A stretch of DNA of 64,000 nt from Siphonodentalium dalli. Taxonomy: Eukaryota; Mollusca; Scaphopoda; Gadilida; Siphonodentaliidae. The translations under genes and the position numbers were made by a program. The notes below the pieces were generated by a model. It saw only the letters and a list, made by a program, of their open reading frames with translations, was not told the origin of the DNA and did no database searches. Positions 38,446-49,060 of this stretch are shown here, one piece after another. The stretch is from the NCBI GenBank assembly GCA_032622095.1, contig CP136061.1, positions 195,036,935 through 195,100,934 of the forward strand, read 5' to 3'. Each line of letters starts with the position of its first letter. Within the stretch, counting starts at the first letter, position 1.

Positions 38446-38843
38446 TAACCCTTTACCCAACAAACCGGCCAAAACCGGCCAAATAAAGCTTCAACAGCCT
38501 AAAATATCTAGGGTCTGTCTCAATAAAACCATACAAATATGGATATCATTGGAACCGGCTCATTGACCACATTGTGATGGTTATAGTTATGCCCTGTGCC
38601 AATGCATTCTCTTATATATGCGAGTTGACCATAGGTTGCCTCGCATATATAAGAGAATGCATTGGCCTAAAATAATCTTTTTTTAACACTTTTTACCATT
38701 TTTTCTTACATTCTTTAACAATTTTATAATTTTTAATGTGTTAAGCCAATGCATTCTCTTATATATGCGAGGCGACCTATGGTCGACTCGCATATATAAG
38801 AGAATGCATTGGCACAGGGCCCTTCTGTTGGGTAAAGGGTTAA
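38445..38843. mobile_element. MITE A copy 2, abutting LTA4H exon 2
   Basis: Same structure as the other A copies and nearly identical in sequence (small differences such as 'gagttgaccataggttgcc' in the first hairpin loop). Right TTAA at 38840-38843, leaving only 19 bp before exon 2. Confidence 0.88.
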
Positions 38844-38862
38844 TGACATTCTTATATTCCAG

Positions 38863-39005
38863 ATATTTGATGCTAAAGATTTATCTATTGAATCTGTTGT
38901 TCACAAAGAAACAGGAAATTCTCTGCAATATAGTGTCGGCGAACCAGTGCATGTTTTTGGATCCAAACTTCAAGTAGACCTACCTAATGACTCAGGAGAC
39001 ACAAG
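38863..39005 (+). CDS. LTA4H: leukotriene A4 hydrolase, exon 2
   Basis: The acceptor CTTATATTCCAG is followed by 47 codons plus two bases (ACA AG) before a GTAATT donor, so the exon ends in phase 2. The reading starts IFDAKDLSIESVV, which continues exon 1 (EDNFV) as in LTA4H, and runs through GEPVHVFGSKLQVDLP. This is still the N-terminal beta domain. The split codon AG|C is completed correctly by exon 3 to give Ser. The upstream intron ends with a piggyBac-like MITE whose TTAA border is only 19 bp from this exon, so some splice-site context (branch region) may be transposon-derived. Confidence 0.92.
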
Positions 39006-39165
39006 GTAATTATCCTTTGGCGTGGGATAGAGAAATGGGTTCTGTCCATCCCTTCTTTGTAAAAACTTTGGGGCTCTCTATCTAAATCATCACAACGTCG
39101 GATTTCAACGATCTTTTGTATAAGTAAAGTTTATGAACAACCATTGGGGAAAGGATCAAGTCTGA

Positions 39166-39310
39166 GTTTAGTATGCCTGTCATTTGGAGAATGAGGCCCC
39201 CAGAGGGTGAAGTTAGTGATGTTATCCCGCTATCCCGCATAGTGGGTTAGCATCACTAAATTCACCCTCTGGGGACCTCATTCTGCTTAGGGCTCATCTT
39301 CTCTGGAAAG
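39166..39310. mobile_element. MITE B hairpin copy
   Basis: 'gagaatgaggcccccagagg' against 'cctctggggacctcattctg' around a duplicated 'atcccgct' loop; outer ends weak. In LTA4H intron 2 shortly after exon 2. Confidence 0.6.
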
Positions 39311-39957
39311 TTTCTTTATTATCAAATTTCTATAGAAACTTCTTAACATAGATTCTATTTCTTTTTGTCCGCCGACCCAACATGTTCGGAGGACTATTAT
39401 AATCAGCACGTCCGTCTGTGCGTGCGTGCGTCCGAGGTTTCCGGATGATAACTTTAGTTAGAGTGAACCAAATTAAATTAATTTAAAAAAATTTTTTTTT
39501 ATATTTTTATTTATAGAAGTTATTTACACTATATATACAATGATGTCATACAAGTATTTATGCAATCAAACACATAATATTAATAATTATAGTGACACCA
39601 CAGGTGGGGCGGGTGGGGTTCTTGTACACTCACCATTCACTCTCCTTGCACACCATACAGTATATCGATCAGTATATTTAAATAACATAATATACAAAAA
39701 GAAAAACAAATATCTTTGATTGTCAAAATCATATATAGTAACATTTCGGTCTTTGTACACATATATAATTAAAACAAAACATGTGTTGGATTGGTAGCTG
39801 GTTCCAGTTTCTTGTATTGAGGGTATCTGGGTTTTGTATCATAATTGTTTTGATTGCCTTATTTAGTATGGGTTTAACACTTTGTCAAAGTTCCCCATTC
39901 CTCTTGAAATTTCAACAGCCTATCGCCTCTCAAAGCATTGATCTTTTCTATATGAGA

Positions 39958-40485
39958 TCAGCTTACTAATTCGTTCAAGAACGCTTTCAAAGATAACTCA
40001 ATGGGGTCGAATTTTGTTTTATAAATATAGTACTTTAATATAATCAAAATCATGTTTTTTATATTGGCGTTCTTTTCCGACGAAATGCCGAATAATATGT
40101 TACATTTTGTAAGTTGAATATCTGGTATGTTGGTGTTCATCCAGTGTTGGACTGTTTTTAAGAAGTGTGATACTATAGGACAGTCAAAGAAGATATGGGA
40201 TATTGATTCTATCATTTGACATCTATTACAGTCACTATCGTTAGTAATTTTCATCTTCTGGAGTAATTGTTTTGTCGCTAAAATTCTGGTATTTATGCGG
40301 AACTGGAACCATCGCAACCTGGTGTCAGAAAGTGATTTAAACGGAACAGTGAATATATGTGTCCATGGTACTTGAATATTGGTATATCCAAGTTCTAATC
40401 CCCATTTCTGTATTGAGGAAGGTTTTGTCGTTTTATCAGATATGAGAATGTCATAAAAATCCTTGCAGCCCCGAATACTTTTTAG
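39958..40485 (-). pseudogene. C-terminal part of the same L1/Tx1-like ORF2
   Basis: Minus-strand open frame from the internal insertion edge (GCKDFYDILISDKTT) through KWGLELGYTNIQVPWTHIF, LRWFQFRINTRILATKQLL and a zinc-knuckle-like CNRCQMIESISHIFFDCP, ending FLNELVS and a stop at 39958. This is the C-terminal RT-associated zinc-binding region of L1-type ORF2 proteins. It shares strand and family with 42277-43878, and the two are separated only by the inserted repeat block, so they are one interrupted gene. About 475 bp of 3' untranslated sequence and an A-rich tail follow. Confidence 0.8.
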
Positions 40486-42280
40486 CTCACCTGAGACGAA
40501 GTCTCCGGTGGAGCTATAGTCATCACTCCTCGTCCGTCGTCCGTCCGTCCGTCCATCCGTCCGTCCGTCAACAATTCTTTGAACATCTTCTCCTCTGAAA
40601 CCATAATGCCAAATTGGTTCATCTGTGGTGTGGATGTTCCCTAGGTGACTCTCATTCAGATTTGTTCAAATGAGGACACTGGGTCAAATAGTTGCGAAGC
40701 CAGGGCCATAACTCTGTAATTCTTACAACGACTTCTTCTCAAATTTCATTTGGCCGAATGGGTTCATATTTGGTACAAAGGGTCCTTGGGGGACTGTTAT
40801 TCAGATTTGTTCAAATGAGGTCACTGGGTCGAATGTGGGCGGAGCCAGTGACATTACTTAAAAAAAAAAAAAAAATGTCAAATTCAGATTTTTGGAATTT
40901 TCACCATACTCAAATTAACAAACAAAAAATTAATTTTTTAATCATTTTATAAAATTTGAAAAAAGTTACACCATTCTAACATCTGCAGAGTTATGAAACT
41001 TTAATCTTTAATCTTCTGAAATTACAGAAATATTCCATTACCCACCCCCCCCCCCCCCCCCCCCCCACCCCACCCCACCCTGAAGTGGCCTGCACCCAAC
41101 CAACATCCCTTCCAACGGATATCATTTCCAGCTTCCAACTTTAATACCTGTTCTATTAAAGTTGCAGATATCTCTTTGTGGATAAGCAGAGAGAAACACA
41201 TGTCATTAATCAAGATTAGAATAATATGTCACTGACAGCTTGTATAAACATACTGCTAGCAATTTTAAACAAACTGCCTGAATTTAGTGTGTCTGACATT
41301 TGCAGAATGAGGTTCCCAGAGGGTGAATTTAGTGATGCTATCCCACACAGAATTCACCCTCTGGAGACCTCATTTTGCTTAGGTCTCATCTTCTGGGAAG
41401 TATAGATCTATAGTATCAAATTAACATTGTTTTTAGTTACATACCTTCTAGGAAGTTTCTATATCCCCTAATTTTCAGAAGATAAAATTCATAATTGAGG
41501 TGCCCTAGGTCTGCCATAGCAGTTGAGGGCCTTAGCAGAATGAGGTCCCCAGAGGGTGAATTTAGTGATGCTAGCCCACTCCAAACGAAGGACAGTTTCC
41601 CTCTTAATAGGCTTCCTTCACAAGGACCATCAGATCTATTTTACTGATATTTATCATATGTATGAAGGGTTCTTTGGTGTCTGGGATTCAAATTTATTCA
41701 GATGGGGTTACCAGGTTAAATAGGGTGGGACCAGGGACATAACTATATGTATGGAGCAATCAGGAGGATCCTTTCGTGACTGAGATTCAGATTTGTTAAA
41801 ATGAGGTCAACCTGTCAAGAAATGGCGGGGCTATGGGGAGTTAACACTTTTGTGTCTAATTAAATCATTGAAATACCAAATTCATTAAAACATCTACCTT
41901 GGAACCACCTGACTGATTAATCTGACATACATGTATTGTGTTTTGGGTCCATGGATAATTAGGCTTCAGACATGTCTAAATGGTTTTAGAAAAAGGCGCT
42001 TGTGAGATTGAAAATTTCCAACAATTGAGAAAGTTTGAGGTGTCAGTTGTGAAATTCCAACCTAAGACTTGGGAGTCTGTAGCCCGGTCGGGAGGGGACT
42101 TGTTGAACTGGAGGAGGGGGGGGTGATCAGTAGTGTACATTTGGTAATTTCAAGGTGAATTTTCACAAATCTATATATACGATAAGTCTCTCTAGCACAT
42201 ATCCTGTTTAGAGCTATTTCTTTTAAAGTGATTATGAAAAGTTCTGACTGTTGTGGTCTCCAGAGTCCCAGTCTTATCAG
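40486..42280. repeat. repeat block inserted inside the L1-like element
   Basis: Starts with a short inverted repeat AGCTCACCTGAGACGAAG / ctccggtggagct and CCGTCCGTC microsatellite typical of a lophotrochozoan dispersed repeat, then units of the 'aactctgtaattctt..ggttcatatttggtac' type, poly-A (about 40859-40875), a poly-C run (41045-41066) and two hairpin halves of MITE B (41277-41580). Its right edge is uncertain by tens of bases. Confidence 0.6.
41277..41580. mobile_element. MITE B copy with two degraded hairpins
   Basis: 'gaggttcccagagggtgaat' and its partner at 41308-41378, then a second left half at 41533-41580; spacer shares 'ttcccagaagat..' with 61090-61490. Lies in the block inserted into the L1-like element. 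Confidence 0.55.
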
Positions 42281-43878
42281 TCTTTGCAGTCTGGTGAGCG
42301 ACCCACAGTCATTGACTGTCTTGTTAGAAGCAATGACAACTGCCCTGGAATCAGGGGGCTTGGTTTTTTTGATAGCGTTTGGTCGAGCATTTGTGACAGC
42401 TTGATCAACTGTTTGTTGATACTATGGATTGTAATGAAATTTGTCGATATATCATAAATTGTTTTCATCATAGGTACAGTTGGGAGTTCGTTGTTGTCTG
42501 AAATAAGATCATTCACAAATATCACCCCCTTTTGCTTCCATTCCTGTATATCAATTGAATGCTGGTTTACTTTAATATTATCGTTATTCCATATAGTATT
42601 TGAGTTTAGGTATGAGTATTTACTGGGCAGCTTTTTGAGTAAATTTGTCCAAGCCGTTATGACGTCACGCCAAAATGGGTTTATGAATGTACCCTTGATC
42701 GATTCGATGTATTTTGGACCGTATGTGAGGAATAGTGGATCAGATAATATGTCGGGTGCAATACTTATCCACTTGGCGCGTTTTGTGGTTAATCTCCTGA
42801 GCCAGGTTATTTTTAGGGCTTCGATAAATTCTCTAATTTTTGTCATCTTTAGGCCGCCTTGTTGGTAATCTTTACACATTTGTGAATGTTTAATTCGGTC
42901 TCGTTTGCCGTTCCAGATGAACCTGAATAACATGGTAGTTAGTTCGTCAATAAAATTTTGGGCGGGGTTTGGCAAAGATTGAAATAGATGGACTAATTTT
43001 GGAATTATGACAGATTTGATGATTACAATGCGACCTAGTGGAGTCAAGGACCTGTGTTTCCATTTTTCAATTCCGGTTTTCAGTTCGATAAGTTTGTTTT
43101 CAAAATTGAGGTTATTCAGTTGCGACAAATCTGTGCTGTATGTTATTCCCAACAATTTGAATTGTTTTGTTACACGAATATCGCAATTTACAATGGGTGC
43201 ACCGTGATTAGCTTTGCTTGCGCCTAACCAAATAATCTGACATTTTTCCAGGTTGGCTTTCAATCCTGACATATTTGCGAATGTGTCGAGAACATTCAAG
43301 CTTTCTTTAAGAGATTCTTCGTTGCCGTCCAAGATGAGCATAGTGTCGTCAGCGTACTGATTAATTTTATGTTCTGCACTGCCGAGGGTGATGCCTTTTA
43401 TCTTTTTATTTTCCCTCACCATAATTGCAAGTATTTCTGCACAGAGGAGAAAAATATATGGGGATACCGGGTCTCCTTGTCTACAGCCTCTCGATGGCTG
43501 GAAAAAAGGAGAAATTGTACCGTTAACGAGTACCGCCGATTGAATGTCTGTATAAAAAGTTTTTAGCCACCTTCTAATGGATTCTCCGAAGTTAAATTTC
43601 AATAAGCAATCGTCAATAAATGACCACGAAACAGTGTCGAATGCCTTCTCAAAGTCTATCAATAGTAACATGCCGGGTATATTTTGTACGTCAGTCTCGA
43701 GTAAGATGTCATATATTAAACGTGTGTTGTCTCCGATGAATCTCCCTGATAGAAATCCGGTTTGATCTTCGTTAATTATGGTAGGTAGGTGTCTCCCAAG
43801 AATATTAGCGATACACGAAGATGCCAATTTATACGATATATTTAGCAGAGATATTGGACGCCAGTTTTTAAGGTACAT
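42277..43878 (-). pseudogene. reverse transcriptase region of L1/Tx1-like ORF2 (fragment)
   Basis: 533 open codons. RT landmarks: NWRPISLLN at the start, DQTGFLSGRFIGDN (about 38-51), DFEKAFD (75-81), GCRQGDPVSPYIF (131-143), QYADDT with the catalytic YADD (175-178), then the thumb region (KLLGITYS..., PLGRIVIIKSVIIPK, FIWNGKRDRIKH). This order and wording is typical of the L1 clade, including Tx1-like elements of aquatic animals. The upstream endonuclease domain is absent because of 5' truncation. The frame remains open over the whole length, so the copy is fairly young. It ends near the edge of the internal insertion, where the last residues probably no longer belong to the element. Confidence 0.9.
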
Positions 43879-44635
43879 CCTTGGTTTGTCCCCTTTGTTA
43901 AATTAAATTAAATTTGGTATGTGGGTTTACTAGCAGAAAAGACAGGTCAAGTTCAAATTCTGGTTCCGTCCGCCTATTTTCACCAGAGTTATGCCCCTTT
44001 TTTGACTTAGAAAACCCCTGAAAGTTGGTTTCCGGATGATAACTTTAGTAGAGTTAATCGGATTCAAACCAAATTTGGTATATTACTTTCTCCCTGCAAA
44101 ACACAGGTCAAGTTCGAACTTGGGTTCTGCCCGACCATTTTTGGCAGAGTTATGCCCCTTTTTCGACATAGAAAATTCAGTTTTTCTTCTGTTTTTTGGT
44201 TTCCGGATAACTTGATTTTGGATTGTTTATATGCAAAACCCGTTTTTTTGTGAATTACTTATATCAAAATACAGCTCAAGTTCGAATTCGGGTTCCCCCG
44301 CCAATTTTCACCAGAGTTATGTCCCTTTTTGACTTAGAATTTTTGCCAATTTGAGGTTTCCGGATGATAACTTTAGTAAATGTGTACTGAATGAAATTAA
44401 ATTTGGTATGTAGGTTTACTAGCACTAAAGACAGGTTTTTATGCACAAACAACGGTCGTATCAAGCCGACACTTAGAGGCGGACATGAGGTCTACCGACC
44501 TTTTATTTAGTTTATTTTCTCTATGTCCCTATATTGGCAGATGACACATTGCATAATCAAGGTTCACAATGGGTGTACATCAAAATATTCAATATTTGGG
44601 AACTTCAATCTGAGTCTATGTCTCCCATAGCAGAT

Positions 44636-44767
44636 GAGGCCATGCAGAAGAATGAGGTCTCCCAGAGGGTGAATTTGGTGATGCTAGCCCGCTATGCGGG
44701 ATAGCATCACTAAATTCACCCTCTGGGGACCTCATTCTGCAAATGACAGGCACACTAAACTCAGGCT
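44636..44767. mobile_element. MITE B hairpin copy
   Basis: 'gaggtctcccagagggtgaa' / 'ttcaccctctggggacctca' around 'agcccgctatgcgggatagc', right outer end 'ctaaactcaggct'. Confidence 0.65.
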
Positions 44768-44990
44768 TTTTTATGCTTACGAGGCAGTATGATTGGAACA
44801 ATATATATCCACATGTAGCAGATTTTGTTAATTTATTATGAATTCATGGCCCTTAGAGTGTAAAATACATCATATTCCTTATCTCTGTCAACTTAGATCA
44901 AGATGTCGATGATCTTTGGTGTTGTCACGAACAACATTTTAATGAAGGATATCCATATGTTTCGCAGGCTGCATTAAGACATCTTTCTAA

Positions 44991-45353
44991 TTAAAGTGAT
45001 GTGAAACACTCCGGTATGGTGATCAAATAGAAATGGAGAATAATCTTGTTCAAAAGTAGAAATTTTTGCAAATCGTATATCCAAATTGACAACACACACC
45101 GTCATTCTTATAAATGAGTTAAATACAGTGACTCTCGATGGCGAAATCGTTTTCGTTAGTTTATCGCCGATAGATGTGCCCGAATCGAGAACTAAATATT
45201 TACAATTGAACATATTTCTGACGATGTTTTCTATGGATTTTCTTCATATTTTCGGTGGTGTTAGTAGAATGTTACATTCCTCCAGTTGGCGTGGAGCCTG
45301 AATACTAACTTATCAGTTTCACGCACCCGAACAAGTAGATAATATGTCTTTAA
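44991..45353 (+). mobile_element. MITE K, uninterrupted copy
   Basis: Flanked by TTAA (44991-44994 and 45350-45353), 363 bp with borders. The flanks 'aagacatctttctaa' and 'ccacatcagaaaattt' match the continuous sequence at 34747-34780, an empty-site homolog with a single TTAA at 34763-34766. Confidence 0.75.
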
Positions 45354-45726
45354 GCCACATCAGAAAATTTTTAGACTTCAGCTAAGAGCCACCTATGTGG
45401 GGGATACTCTGTGCGGTGCACTTCTTTGTGTAGCAGTGTAGACAGTTTTAACACGAGTCTAACATTCCTTGGTGGCAGTGTGTGGCCAAATCAAGTGATT
45501 CTGGTGCCAGGAGATAGTATTATCGAGTAATGACAACATACCTGCATAAGATTCAATGATGAAACATGGAGAATAAACTTCTAGTCATGTTGTTTGTTCG
45601 AGGTCTGGATTCTGAGTCATGTGAGAGAGGCGCTGCTGTCGCTATCTTCGGAGGGTTCTGTGGATCTTCAGGATTGCCTTGGCTGTTTCCGTCATTAATA
45701 AGGTTTTGCTCTTTTTGTGATGAGAC

Positions 45727-45808
45727 TGCTCTATGCAGGATAGCATCACTAAATTCACCCTCTGGGGACCTCATTCTGCAAATGGCAGGCTCACTAAACT
45801 CAGGCTTG
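45727..45808. mobile_element. MITE B right half
   Basis: 'ggatagcatcactaaattca' to 'actcaggcttg'; the left half is missing. Confidence 0.6.
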
Positions 45809-46882
45809 TATGCTTACGAGGCAGCATGATTGGAACAATATCCACATGTAGCAGGTTTGAGACTGCGCTCTCACTGCACTCCTCCTGTCTTTATAGATTT
45901 GCTTGTAGATTGAGCACACGGCGTGACATTTTACGTCCATGCTCAAAACAGACATATAGCAGCCAAGAGGTTAAAATGGTCTATCTCTTCCAATAACAAG
46001 TTTTATATACTGGTAGTTACTTGTGTACAAAATAATAAATATTAATCGAAGACCCCTGTCTGGAAATAGTTACATCAATTAATATTGATTCATTTCAAAT
46101 TTTCGGCATAATATACATACAATCAATTTGGGACATTTTACGGCTCGCTTTCGTTCGGAGCGTGGATGCGGCATATATAAACTCTTTCTGAAAATTCTAA
46201 AAATAGTGATGAAAAAATGCCCATTTGATTATCACATTTTATCAATATTCTGTTATATAAACATTTCCGGACAGGTGTCTTCGACTCATATCTATTATGT
46301 TGTACCCCAGAAACCACATGGAAACTATATAAAACATGTTGAGGAAGAGATAGACCATCTTTAATAGAAAGTGTTAACATTGAGAAAAATGTCATAAATT
46401 TCGACCAATAATATTATATCACGGTTGTGAATCTCTTTAGAGTTTATGAATTCTGTATAAAAGTATTCCATCTATTTATTTGGGAGAGGAGGTACTCATA
46501 AGTGAGACAGCACTTGTCCTCCAATCCCATTGTATGTATAAAATTGCATGTGTCATTTACTATGAGTTATCAAATTAGACAAATTAATATGTTTAAACTA
46601 ATTTATTTGCCTATATTAATCTCCAGAATGTGACAAAAGTGAGCAACCCTTTCTTTACTAAATGGATTCTCCCACTCAGTCATAAAAGTAAACATTGGAA
46701 TGGTCTATTATTCATCTGGAGGGGTCTTAAAGGATTGCTATCCTGATGAATACAACAAAACACTATCGGAAAGCCACCCTATTATGATCACAAGTCCCAT
46801 ATCAATCGCGTAATAAATAAGCCGATACATAAATAAATAATAACCCCACCGGTTGTCGGCTATCTCCGTCGAAATCCTCACA

Positions 46883-46957
46883 TGACGTCAAATGAGTAGA
46901 CTAATTAAAAACACGGAATCGGAGTCGGAGTTAATTGTGTCTACCTATATGACGTCA
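46883..46957. promoter_or_regulatory. pair of perfect CRE palindromes in LTA4H intron 2
   Basis: TGACGTCA at 46883-46890 and again at 46950-46957. These are full consensus CREB/ATF sites 67 bp apart, in a segment where I see no dispersed repeat. Function is inference. Confidence 0.35.
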
Positions 46958-48022
46958 TCACTATTTTGTAATCGCGGTGACGAGTGGCGATGTTAAAAGC
47001 ACAGAATCGGCAATGCGTGCATGTTAATAGAAAAGTTATATGTAGCATGTCAATAATTGAAATTAAGGCTTGTATATGGTGTAATTTGGGCCGGGCTAAG
47101 GTTTATATATAATAATGTATATATCAGAGATGCGAAGAAAGTTATTCGTTTTCAATTGATGATTTAAAAAATAACATTGTCGACGTGGACGTTTTATGAC
47201 TGGGGTATTCAATAGATCGCGCCGCTAGAGTGCTAATTTTATAGGCCAGTAACCATGCACTGGCGCAAAGAATTTTCATCAGTGGCAGTCGGCAAGATTG
47301 TTTTGGGGGTGGGGGAGCAATATTCAGAAATATATATATACACCCTATTGTCCAAATATATACATGATTCATAATTATGAAAATGAACTTATCATATCAT
47401 ATTGCTATTGAATGGCTTGTTTATAATTTATTAACAATAAACCAAATTATTTTTGTTTTACCACGTTACGATTGATTAAATTAAAACAAAACGCTCTTTA
47501 TTGCCACACGACTAAGGGCATCTGGAATGTTTACTGGATGATAATTGTCTATTAACTGTGGAAGTCTTCGCTTATATGCAATCTTTATATTAATATATAA
47601 TATATAATATAACTTGGACTATTCCGGTAATGAAAAAAAGAGAAACACGAGCACATGTTTATATATAGATAACTGCGCGTAAAACCGAAATAATATACGA
47701 TAATTTATTAATACATCGTGGTAGAATATACTTATTAATATACCAAAGTATTCATCTGTGATTTCTTTTACGAGAACAATTGTAGTCTAGGTCCTACTTA
47801 AAATAGGCCTACTGGCATGGCTTTATAATAACAACACATCGCGATACATATAATAATAACCAAGCTAAAGACGTTTAATTGTGAGAACTGCGATGTATTT
47901 GCATTCGCAGTGTTCTGCCATAATGCGACAAACTTAAAAAGCCGCGATCGAAATCATGATCGCTTTACGCGTGCAAACTTTATATGGTATCGTTGCGTAT
48001 CTATGCGTTGTCAATGAGTTAC

Positions 48023-48095
48023 CATGTGATCGATCATGTGACTATGCTTCTGTTTACATGTGACAATCATGTGATCGGGCCGCTGATCACGTGAC
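48023..48095. promoter_or_regulatory. cluster of five CAYGTGAY boxes upstream of LTA4H exon 3
   Basis: CATGTGAT (48023), CATGTGAC (48035), CATGTGAC (48057), CATGTGAT (48068) and CACGTGAC (48088), all readable in the same orientation within 73 bp. Three have a preceding T, giving TCAYGTGA as bound by MiT/TFE bHLH-zip factors. Function is inference. Confidence 0.35.
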
Positions 48096-48462
48096 TTCAT
48101 ATACAACACAAAATCTTCGGCTAACTTCGGAATTTTTTTTAATCGTTACAAAAATAACGATTAGCGGCCGAATATTAGATTATATATGCGCATAATGGAC
48201 ATTTTATGTATATTATCGGTTTATTGAAAGAAAATACTAAAAAAAATTCAGGATCATATTCCTTTAAGGAAATATAAGCGGACGACAGATAATACAAGAA
48301 CAGAAGGGATCCTATATATTGGAGGGAAATGTTCAAGTTAATAAGTTCAACATTGTTATTATCTGAACATTTCCTAAGGGATCTACTCATCAATGAGTAT
48401 TTAGTTTTAAAGGATTAATGTCAGGCCTTGTAATTACTCACTCTTTCAATATTTTTTTACAG

Positions 48463-48574
48463 CTTGACCATTTCCATAAAGTATGAAACGTCACCACAGA
48501 GTTCAGCCCTGCAGTGGTTACATCCAGAGCAGACAGCAGGCAAACGGCAGCCATATTTATTTAGTCAGTGTCAG
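48463..48574 (+). CDS. LTA4H: leukotriene A4 hydrolase, exon 3
   Basis: The acceptor ATTTTTTTACAG precedes one base completing the phase-2 codon, then 37 codons and a GTACGT donor (phase 0 exit). The peptide contains YETSPQSSALQWLHPEQT and ends QPYLFSQCQ, the most conserved stretch of the N-terminal domain in LTA4H. The final Gln of SQCQ belongs to the substrate-binding motif that continues in exon 4; in M1 enzymes this region contributes a glutamine that contacts the peptide N-terminus (family knowledge). Confidence 0.95.
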
Positions 48575-48599
48575 GTACGTCTATTCATTAATAGTCTGT

Positions 48600-49060
48600 C
48601 TGTCTGTACGTCCAAGTTGATATCTTAACCATAGGTCGTCAAATCTCAATGAAATTTGGTATGGATGTTCACCACTATGATGACATTCAGAGGTATGTTC
48701 AAACAGCTTGTTTACATTTTCCATTCTAGAGTTATTAATCTTTGTTTATCTGGAAATATTAGTTTTTGTCCGTATCTTAGCCATAGGTTATAGGATCTTG
48801 ATGAAATTTGACATGTATGTTGACTATCACAAGGGCTATTAATGAAGTGTCAAACAGTGTTGTTTACATTTTCCATTCTAGAGTTATTCTCCTACGTTTA
48901 TCTTGAAATATTGATTTATTTTATCCGTCCGTAAAAATATCACAGTCATGGGTTATCAGATCTTAATGAAATTTGGTATTAAGGTTCACCATGATGAGGA
49001 CTTCCAAAGAAGTTTTAATTGGTTTTGTTTGCATTCTTCAATCTAGAGTTATTTCTGTTT
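48600..49060. repeat. imperfect tandem dispersed repeat, three units
   Basis: Units contain 'ataggtcgtcaaatctcaat'-like, 'gaaatttggtat', 'cattctagagttatt' and 'gtttatctggaaat'. Relatives occur at 33480-33660, 58838-59190 and 63345-63690. Confidence 0.65.

Larger units (their letters stand above)
28704..38862 (+). other. LTA4H intron 1 (10.2 kb, repeat-filled)
   Basis: GT at 28704-28705, AG at 38861-38862. Contents seen: imperfect tandem repeats at 29700-30310 and 33913-34500, hAT-like MITE B (32396-32656), TTAA palindrome D (35061-35549), a 67-bp minisatellite (36414-36755), TA palindrome C (37020-37233), and MITEs A2 and A (38178-38843). No additional conserved exon was recognised. Confidence 0.85.
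39482..43899 (-). mobile_element. L1/Tx1-like non-LTR retrotransposon, 5'-truncated, internally interrupted
   Basis: The element is flanked by a perfect 12-bp direct duplication AAATTAAATTAA (39470-39481 and 43900-43911). Read on the minus strand, it begins just before the RT domain and ends in an A-rich tail (T-rich on + at about 39487-39500). This is what target-primed reverse transcription with 5' truncation produces. Joining the flanks restores a continuous dispersed repeat whose other units have the form 'gaa..aaattaaatttggtatgtaggttta'. A second insertion of about 1.8 kb (roughly 40486-42280) separates the RT part from the C-terminal part. Confidence 0.85.
39363..44460. repeat. dispersed tandem repeat interrupted by the L1-like element
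   Basis: Left part 39363-39481 and right part 43900-44460 are units of one repeat of about 150-175 bp period: 'ggtttccggatgataac', 'aaatttggtatgt', 'gagttatgcccctttttgac'. Removing the L1-like element and one copy of its target duplication restores continuity. Confidence 0.75.
39006..48462 (+). other. LTA4H intron 2 (9.5 kb)
   Basis: GT at 39006, AG at 48461-48462. It contains the antisense L1-like element (39482-43899) nested in a tandemly repeated sequence, several MITE B copies, MITE K (44991-45353), and a comparatively repeat-poor AT-rich segment from about 46400 to 48170 with CRE-like and E-box-like motifs. Confidence 0.85.
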
